64,000 nt of DNA from positions 372,001-436,000 of the forward strand of contig JAFCMP010000532.1 of the NCBI GenBank assembly GCA_017506865.1. Reading direction: 5' to 3'. The DNA comes from Tribonema minus. Its lineage: Eukaryota; Sar; Xanthophyceae; Tribonematales; Tribonemataceae. The position numbers and the translations under genes were made by a program. A model generated the notes under the pieces. It searched no databases and was not told where the DNA came from. It saw only the letters and a list, made by a program, of their open reading frames with translations. Shown one piece after another: positions 58,600 through 64,000 of this stretch (positions are counted from its first letter, which is position 1; every line of letters begins with the position of its first letter).

Positions 58600-60420
58600 G
58601 TTCTATATGGCGCTGTAGAGCGTTGCTGCGCTGCCGTGCAGCACCAATGCACGCCAGGCTGTGCTCTGCTGCCGCCGGTGCCGCTGCAGCATACGGCAGC
58701 CTCTCCTCAGCGTGCACTTCCCGCAGGACAGCCGAAGCTCCAGCTTGAGGGACACCTCGAATTGCGCTGCCATCCGAACACGACACTCAGCACGGCATCG
58801 ACATGCACGCCAGGTGGCAGCACGACCTCCGCTGCAACGAGCTCGCCTTGTGTCCCCGTCACCAGCAGGTTGCCGCCAACTTCCACCATGGCGCACGCGC
58901 CATTGCGCTGCAGCGCCGCCGTCGCCGCGCCGTCTACAACAAATTTAACATGAGTTGCGTTGTTTGCACGGTCGTGCATGCGCCCATCCCCGCGCCTATC
59001 TCGTCGCTGTCGTACAGCTGCAGCGACGCGCTAGCGCTACTGACGCTGCCACTGCCGCAGCCGCCGCGACCGTCTTGCCGTGGTGATGCCGGATGGATGT
59101 GCTTCACCAGCAATACTGAGACGCCATCGTAGAGAGAGCTCGCGGCCCACGCGGCAGTTGGTCACCACCAGCAGCAGCAGCGCTACGGGTCGTCAGATGC
59201 AACGCGTCAGAGCTATTGCAGTGCTGTCGGGTCACACGCCTGCGATGCGCTGCGTGCCGCTGCTGCTGCCATTGCTCGCCCAGAGCTCATGCCCACCGCC
59301 GCCGGCGCCACCGTTCGTGCCGAGAAACAGGCGCTGTAGTGCCGGACGGCAGATGAGCTACAGCCTCTCCGACGCAGTGCCGCCCGGCGCAATGTTAAGC
59401 AGTCCCATCAACAGCAGCGCTACAGTACGAAACCACAGCTGGCACCCTGTGCACCAGTCGTCCGCCATGAAATAACAGGGCAGCGCCGCCGCTACTGTTG
59501 CTGTCATCAGAGTACGCCGGCGCGGCCGTGAGCCGCTGTACCTCGCCTCGCATGTACGACTCGGCTGCGCGATGCTTCTGTTGCGGCAGCACTTGCGCCG
59601 CGCGCCGCTCCAGTCGTACACCGCCAATCGGTTTCGCACGCAGTAGACCTGCAGCGGCTCGTGCGCCGGAGCCCAGACCACGATGCGCAGTGCGTTCAAC
59701 AGCGCAGCGCTGTCCGCCCTCAACCCGCCGCAGGGGCTCGCAGGGCAGTCGCACGCGCGTGCTGCATCACCAGCGGCTCTGCAACGCACGCGCCAGCTCG
59801 CATCATCAGCACCATCGACGCTGATGAGTACGCGTGTGCCGAACAACGTGAGGTGGTGGGGACCGCAGTCGCGCGCGGCTGGCCGCAGCACGTCAGTGTC
59901 AGCACCACCTACGCGCGCCTGTCGCTCGTCTACAGCTCGCGCTTCGCTGCCTGGCAGCAAAGCCACAGCAGACAGGACGGTGCCGCTGCCGCCGAGCGCT
60001 GCACGGCGCCGGCATGTATACGGGTCCGCCGCTGACAGTTTTATGCAGGCGCGGGCGTTGAGCAATGCTGCTGCCGCGAGCGCTGCCTGATGCTCAGCGC
60101 TCAAGGACACGCTGCCGCCGCTTGCTGCACCATCCATGTCCACGGCGGTGGCAGCACCGGCATTGGCGCGTGTCACGAGGAGAGTCAGGGCGGGGGGGTC
60201 GTCGACGGGGTTGTGAGACGATGGGCAGCGGTTGCAAGCCTGCACGCGGGGGGTTGGGGGGGGGGGGGGGGGGCAGGAGGGCATGTAGTTTGAGAGTCAG
60301 AAACATCATGGGCGAGTCTGCTGCAAGCATTGCGGTGGTGGTGGCGTATGGTTCGGAAAGCACAAGGGTGGCAGGCTTTGTGCATGGAGCGCCGCGCAGA
60401 GCGTCTGCACAGTGCGGCCG
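58600..60420 (-). pseudogene. Decayed surface-protein gene, copy B
   Basis: The longest piece is a 308-codon minus-strand ORF (59358-60284) with DDPPALTLLVTRANAG, GSVSLSAEHQAALAAAALL, LTLFGTRVLISVDGADDASW and RIVVWAPAHEPLQVY...AVYDWSG. The lower piece, 58979-58707, carries NNATHVKFVVDGAATAALQ and VEVGGNLLVTGTQ, matching copy A. The RTAIWDPAHEPL...AVYDWGGARGTSA unit repeats at about 60620-60480, so the ancestral protein had tandem domains; a concanavalin-A/LamG-like beta-sandwich is my guess. A plausible acceptor with a C18 polypyrimidine tract precedes the long ORF (60256-60273, minus strand). Frames are interrupted between pieces. The 5' end is missing beyond 60710. Confidence 0.4.
60256..60273. 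repeat. G18 homopolymer tract
   Basis: On the minus strand it forms a C-run about 15 nt before the GTGCAG acceptor-like site that opens the longest surface-protein ORF of copy B. Confidence 0.85.
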
Positions 60421-60767
60421 CGAGCCGCGGTACCCCGGGCTCGCATGTACGACTTCGGCTGCGCACGCTGTTGCGCATGCTGTTGCTGTTTCAGGAGCAC
60501 TCGTGCCGCGCGCCCCCCCAGTCGTACACCGCCTGTCCGTACTGCCCGTAGAAGGCCGCCAGCGGCTCATGCGCAGGATCCCAGATCGCGGTGCGCAGCG
60601 CGCGGAACAACGCGGCGGCATCCGCCGTCGACGCTCCGCACTGGCAGGAACTCGCAGGGCAGTCGTACACGCGCCCTGCGTCACGTCAGAGGCGGTGCAG
60701 TAGCTATTTCACGATTTGACTTGACGCATAGTGAGATGAGGCAGGCTGCACTGAAAAGTGGTACGGT

Positions 60768-60810
60768 ATGAAAAACGAATCAAAAGATCGTAGAGCTCTA
60801 GGTGACAACA
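60768..60810 (-). repeat. Dispersed repeat family R2, short fragment at the end of copy B
   Basis: gaaaaacgaatcaaaagatc is followed by gtagagctctaggtgacaa, matching 51970-52012 and, in reverse, 17905-17925. It marks the right edge of segmental copy B. Confidence 0.7.
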
Positions 60811-60966
60811 TACCATATGTTCGCGTCGTATTGCCAGATCATGATGTTGGCCGAGCACTTCCAAATTGCGCATGCCACTGCTTTTGCTTCGAGCCCACGC
60901 CTTGGCCTGCAGAGCAGCATGCACAACAGTCACATGCGATGAAATGGTGAAAACAGTCATAAGTAC

Positions 60967-62685
60967 ATGGCACACGACGCAGCTGCCGCTGGATCAGGGG
61001 CCGCGGCGGCAGCACAGGCGGCACCAGCGGCAGCAGCAGCAGCGGCGGCGCACGGCGCAACTACTCCGGCGGCAGCAGCAGCGGCGGCAGCAGCAGCTGC
61101 TCCAGCATCAGAGGCTGCTGCAGCAGCAGCAGCACATGTTGCACCTCAAGTGGCCTCGGCGGCATCACTAACTGCAGCATCAACAGCAGCGGCTGCGGGC
61201 ATAGGCAACACAGCTGCTACAGGCCCTACTAGCCTAAGGGCTGCTGCAGCACCTGCAACAGGAGCAGCGTCGGCAGGCGGCGCCGCAACCGTGCCGGCTG
61301 CGACAGCGGCAATGGCGGTGGCAGCGGCCAATGCGGCAGGTGCTGCACCAACACCTGTGGCAGCAGCAACACCACTGGCAGCAGCAGCAACGGCAGGCGG
61401 CGCAGCTGCAGCACCAGCGCACGCAGCAGCGGCAGCCGTCAATGCAGGCGCTGCGCGTTCCACACCAGCAATGCTACAAGGCGCAGCAGCAGCAGAGGTG
61501 GCGCGCCTGCCCCTCATGCGGACGATCGCCACAGCTGCCACATCTCTACGTGCAGCAACAGGTGACAAGCTGGAACATATACTGCCACCAGCGCTAACGC
61601 CACTGCAGCAGCAACCACCTACGCAGCAGCCGCCGCTGCGGCCGACAGCAGATGGTGGCACTGGTGCGGATGCTGCTTGCGTACTTGACGCCAGTGCTCT
61701 GCAGTTGCAGTGTAGCCTGAAGCGCCCCAATCAGAGTGCGCTTGCAGATGCCGTCGCTACCGAGCTTGGAAATAAGGTGGAGGCGGACCTGCAACAGCTA
61801 CCGCAGGGCACGCAATGCACGCAAGCACTTGCTCGATTCCGGTCGCAGCGCCACATGCACTCGATCGGCATGGCATACCTCAACGAGCCCATGTACTCCA
61901 CAACGGCTTCGTTCGATGGCCTATCCTGGCAGCTGGCCGTCAAACGCGCCATCGGAGTAGAGGAGCAGACGGCAGGCTGCAAGCTGTGCGGGAAGTCGCC
62001 GGGCGGCACCCTGCATGCACGGCTATTTCAAGCGCCACGCGTCAAGGCGCACGACACCATCGTCCACAATAGCGTCAAGAGGGCCACGCAGCGCATCCTG
62101 CGGCAATACCTCAAAACGGGACTGGTGGACGAGGACTACACGCCGTTTCTGGGGTCCGCCGGGCCGCCGGGGAGTCGCAGGATGGACATCGTGCTGCCTG
62201 CCGACGCCTTCCCGGTGACCGGCTACGACGACCCGACACGCCACCTACCGCTCATGGTGGACGTTACCTGCTTCGAGGCACAGGTGGCGTCGCGGGTAGG
62301 GAAGACTGCAGCAGACCCCGAGCGATGCTGCCGCGACCAAGAGGCCGCCAAGACTACCCACTATTCTGGTCATTATGATCAGAATTGCTACAAACTTGCC
62401 ACTTTGGCAATAGGGTCATTTGGCAGCATCGGGGAGCAGGGGCGGAAGCTGCTGGAGGCTGTGGCGACGGAGTATGCCAGCAGGATGTCAGTGCCCGGAG
62501 GAGCGCGCCCTAAAGCTCTCAAGGGCATCGCCCTGGTGCGCTTACGCTCGGCACTGTCGGCAGCGCTCCACATGGCGTACTCTGGCCGTGTCATGACACA
62601 CATGGCAGAATCCAGGGGGGGGGGGCACATGGAGGAAGACGTAGGGGAGGACCCCGAGATGCCATTTGGCGGCGGCGGCGTTTGA
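60967..62685 (+). CDS. Ala-rich ORF with a zinc-finger/restriction-like-endonuclease tail as in non-LTR retrotransposons
   Basis: A single 572-codon exon from an ATG at 60967. Residues 1-220 are almost pure Ala/Thr/Pro/Gln from GCA/GCG repeats. The rest is a normal globular sequence. It has CKLCGK (residues 338-343) followed by LHARLF and AHDTIVHNSVKRATQRIL, then RRMDIVL (about 404-410) and VDVTCFEAQ (about 431-439), then KTTHYSGHY. This order (C..C...H, R.DI, DVT, K..Y) resembles the C-terminal CCHC plus restriction-like endonuclease region of R2-type and related non-LTR elements. No reverse transcriptase precedes it, so it is either a 5'-truncated or a domesticated piece. The acidic and Gly-rich C-terminus ends MPFGGGGV. 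Assignment rests on motif spacing only. Confidence 0.55.
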   Translation: MAHDAAAAGSGAAAAAQAAPAAAAAAAAHGATTPAAAAAAAAAAAPASEAAAAAAAHVAPQVASAASLTAASTAAAAGIGNTAATGPTSLRAAAAPATGAASAGGAATVPAATAAMAVAAANAAGAAPTPVAAATPLAAAATAGGAAAAPAHAAAAAVNAGAARSTPAMLQGAAAAEVARLPLMRTIATAATSLRAATGDKLEHILPPALTPLQQQPPTQQPPLRPTADGGTGADAACVLDASALQLQCSLKRPNQSALADAVATELGNKVEADLQQLPQGTQCTQALARFRSQRHMHSIGMAYLNEPMYSTTASFDGLSWQLAVKRAIGVEEQTAGCKLCGKSPGGTLHARLFQAPRVKAHDTIVHNSVKRATQRILRQYLKTGLVDEDYTPFLGSAGPPGSRRMDIVLPADAFPVTGYDDPTRHLPLMVDVTCFEAQVASRVGKTAADPERCCRDQEAAKTTHYSGHYDQNCYKLATLAIGSFGSIGEQGRKLLEAVATEYASRMSVPGGARPKALKGIALVRLRSALSAALHMAYSGRVMTHMAESRGGGHMEEDVGEDPEMPFGGGGV

Positions 62686-62719
62686 GTGGTTGTCGTTGCG
62701 ACACTTTCAGACTGTCATA

Positions 62720-62800
62720 CGACATGTAGATTCCTTACAGCTAGATGCCAATCATCTGGGCTTTTTCGCGCCCTGAACGAGAATTAATAACAAGTACTAG
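62720..62800 (+). repeat. Dispersed repeat family R3, copy 2
   Basis: acatgtagattccttacagc is followed by tctgggctttttcgcgccct and gaacgagaattaataac. Almost the same series recurs 1.2 kb downstream at 63920-64000 in the same orientation. It starts about 35 bp after the stop of the retrotransposon-like ORF, so it may be that element's 3' untranslated region. Confidence 0.7.
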
Positions 62801-62842
62801 GCAGCGTCCCAAGCTCGTTAACGCCGAAAGGCGTGGCAGCGA

Positions 62843-63808
62843 ATGCGGCTGGTTTGGTGGGTGGGCTGGGCTGCAGGGCTTGCAGGAGCTAGCACCAGCG
62901 GCCCCCAGGTGATGCCAGCGTGCGTAGCCCCTTCGAGAGAACTTCAAACGTGTGGTGGTGTCTCGGAAGCCCTGGCTGGCGTGCGGAGGAGGGACAGGGA
63001 GCGGCTTGGCGTGCTTGGAGAGCAAGCGGAGTCGGCTGCACGCCACGGCACCAACCACAAGTTACTCGCAGCGGTAAATGGCAATATCTTGTCAGGCTTG
63101 CAGCCTGCGGTGAGCCGTGACCTCGCTCATCAAGGAGGCGATGCTTTATTTAGTTATATAGCCTTTCTCTCTAGCGTCAGCGCCTGGCGCCCAGTGACTC
63201 CCTCTGCTTATCTCTATGATATCGGGGTTCACGTAGATAGCCACAATCTCCAGTTCAGGGCCCATCATGGTGACCTTGGCCTGCATGAAAACTTTGAGAT
63301 GGAGTCTGCGTGGAGCTGGGTGGCCCTTAGAAGGGTCTGTCTGTGGGGGGAGAGTCTTGCAGCTTTGTTTGGTATCCCTGCTAGTGTGTGGGGGACAGTC
63401 GCTTGCGGATGCTTTGTTGGGGGTGATATGGGAGGCCCGGTGAACCACCGTCCCGCTCATCAAGGAGGCGATGCTTTGCTTAGTTATATAGCCTTTCTTT
63501 CTAGCGTCAGCGCCTGGCGCCCAGTGACTCCCTCTGCTTATCTTTATGATATCGGGGTTCACGTAGATAGCCACAATCTCCAGTTCAGGGCCCATTATGG
63601 TGACCTTGGCCTGCATGAAAACTTTGAGATGGAGTCTGCGTGGAGCTGGGTGGCCCTAAGACGGGTCTGTCTGTGGGGGGAGAGTCTTGTAGCTTTGTTT
63701 GGTATCCCTGCTAGTATGTGGGGGACAGTCGCTTGCGGGTGCTTTGTTGGGGGTGATGTGGGGGGCGGGGTGTGGCGTGCAAGCTTTGCATGCTACATCC
63801 AAGAGTGA
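62843..63808 (+). CDS. Hypothetical 321-residue protein with two 110-residue repeats
   Basis: Opens with an ATG at 62843 and reads through two direct 330-bp repeats in one frame. Each repeat encodes AHQGGDAL.SYIAFLSSV, then PVTPSAYLYDIGVHVDS, LHENFEMESAWSWVALRR and WGTVACGCFVGGD. I do not recognise the family. Of twelve base differences between the repeats, seven are silent in this frame, which favours real coding, but the sample is small. The minus strand is also open over much of the repeat. No splice signals were needed. Confidence 0.35.
   Translation: MRLVWWVGWAAGLAGASTSGPQVMPACVAPSRELQTCGGVSEALAGVRRRDRERLGVLGEQAESAARHGTNHKLLAAVNGNILSGLQPAVSRDLAHQGGDALFSYIAFLSSVSAWRPVTPSAYLYDIGVHVDSHNLQFRAHHGDLGLHENFEMESAWSWVALRRVCLWGESLAALFGIPASVWGTVACGCFVGGDMGGPVNHRPAHQGGDALLSYIAFLSSVSAWRPVTPSAYLYDIGVHVDSHNLQFRAHYGDLGLHENFEMESAWSWVALRRVCLWGESLVALFGIPASMWGTVACGCFVGGDVGGGVWRASFACYIQE
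63125..63775 (+). repeat. 330-bp tandem duplication, two units
   Basis: Unit 1 starts gctcatcaaggaggcgatgc at 63125 and unit 2 starts identically at 63455. They differ at about 12 positions with no indel up to about 63770, so the duplication is recent. The period is a multiple of three. Confidence 0.95.
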
Positions 63809-63919
63809 GAACAAGGCGACACACCTACAACATGGCATTTCCACAGCCACAAGTGGAATATAATAAAAGTACATGGCATACTTCGAAGTACTTAGGTGTT
63901 AAATAAGGACTAGCAAGGA

Positions 63920-64000
63920 CACATGTAGATTCAGGTTACAAGATGGACATTGACGCTCTGGGCTTTTTCGTGCCCCAAGCAAGAATAACATGTCATCAAG
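63920..64000 (+). repeat. Dispersed repeat family R3, copy 3 (runs off the window)
   Basis: acatgtagattcaggttaca, then gacgctctgggctttttcg and tgccccaagcaagaataac, a direct repeat of 62720-62800. Together they flank the 330-bp tandem repeat. Confidence 0.7.

Larger units (their letters stand above)
45758..60710 (+). repeat. Segmental duplication, copy B (about 15 kb, 3' truncated)
   Basis: It begins exactly where BABAM1 exon 3 similarity starts (ctgctgtac, 45758) and ends near 60710, where an R2 repeat fragment and the retrotransposon-like ORF take over. Gene order and strand equal copy A except for one inverted block near 60050-60410. Confidence 0.85.

Noticed and set aside
1-64000. Bacterial or organellar origin of the window
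   Set aside because: Many spliceosomal introns, ciliary and BRISC-complex genes, and no operon-like packing or ribosome binding sites.

Overview
The window is nuclear DNA of a eukaryote. Nearly every gene is split by introns with GT-AG (occasionally GC-AG) borders, spacing between genes is loose, and coding exons are GC-rich with long Ala/Gly/Ser runs. A ciliary central-apparatus protein (DLEC1/CFAP81) implies a lineage that builds flagella. An RGG-tailed ABC-class ATPase, an NB-ARC/kinesin-light-chain-type TPR receptor family and telomere-like CCCTAA tracts fit a unicellular or filamentous alga. A photosynthetic stramenopile (xanthophyte or brown-alga relative) is my best guess, but the sequence does not prove it. 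No rRNA, tRNA or CRISPR array was recognised.

Left part (0.2-28.5 kb): four conserved single-copy-type genes in two head-to-head pairs. A minus-strand ABC-class ATPase (PF09818 type, 13 exons, 198-10074) diverges from a small plus-strand gene for a mitochondrial ATPase-inhibitor-like protein (10606-12266). A minus-strand DLEC1/CFAP81 orthologue (11 exons, 13436-25870, about 2417 residues) diverges over only about 205 bp from a plus-strand BABAM1/MERIT40 homologue (26076-28464). I traced exon borders and phases by hand, and they close in frame for all four.

Middle and right part (27.6-60.7 kb): a head-to-tail segmental duplication. Copy A (27631-45757) begins inside BABAM1 exon 3. It holds an NLR-like gene (MLKL/HeLo-like helical N-terminus, NB-ARC, winged helix, kinesin-light-chain TPRs) and a decayed minus-strand surface-protein gene. 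Copy B (45758 to about 60710) repeats this order, starting with a headless BABAM1 3' half. The two NLR-like copies differ in TPR number (12 versus 8), and each is damaged at different places. One block of the surface-protein gene is inverted between the copies.

Right end (60.7-64 kb): an Ala-rich ORF whose C-terminus resembles the zinc-finger/restriction-like-endonuclease tail of a non-LTR retrotransposon, followed by a recent 330-bp in-frame tandem duplication between direct repeats. At least three dispersed repeat families link this end with introns elsewhere in the window.
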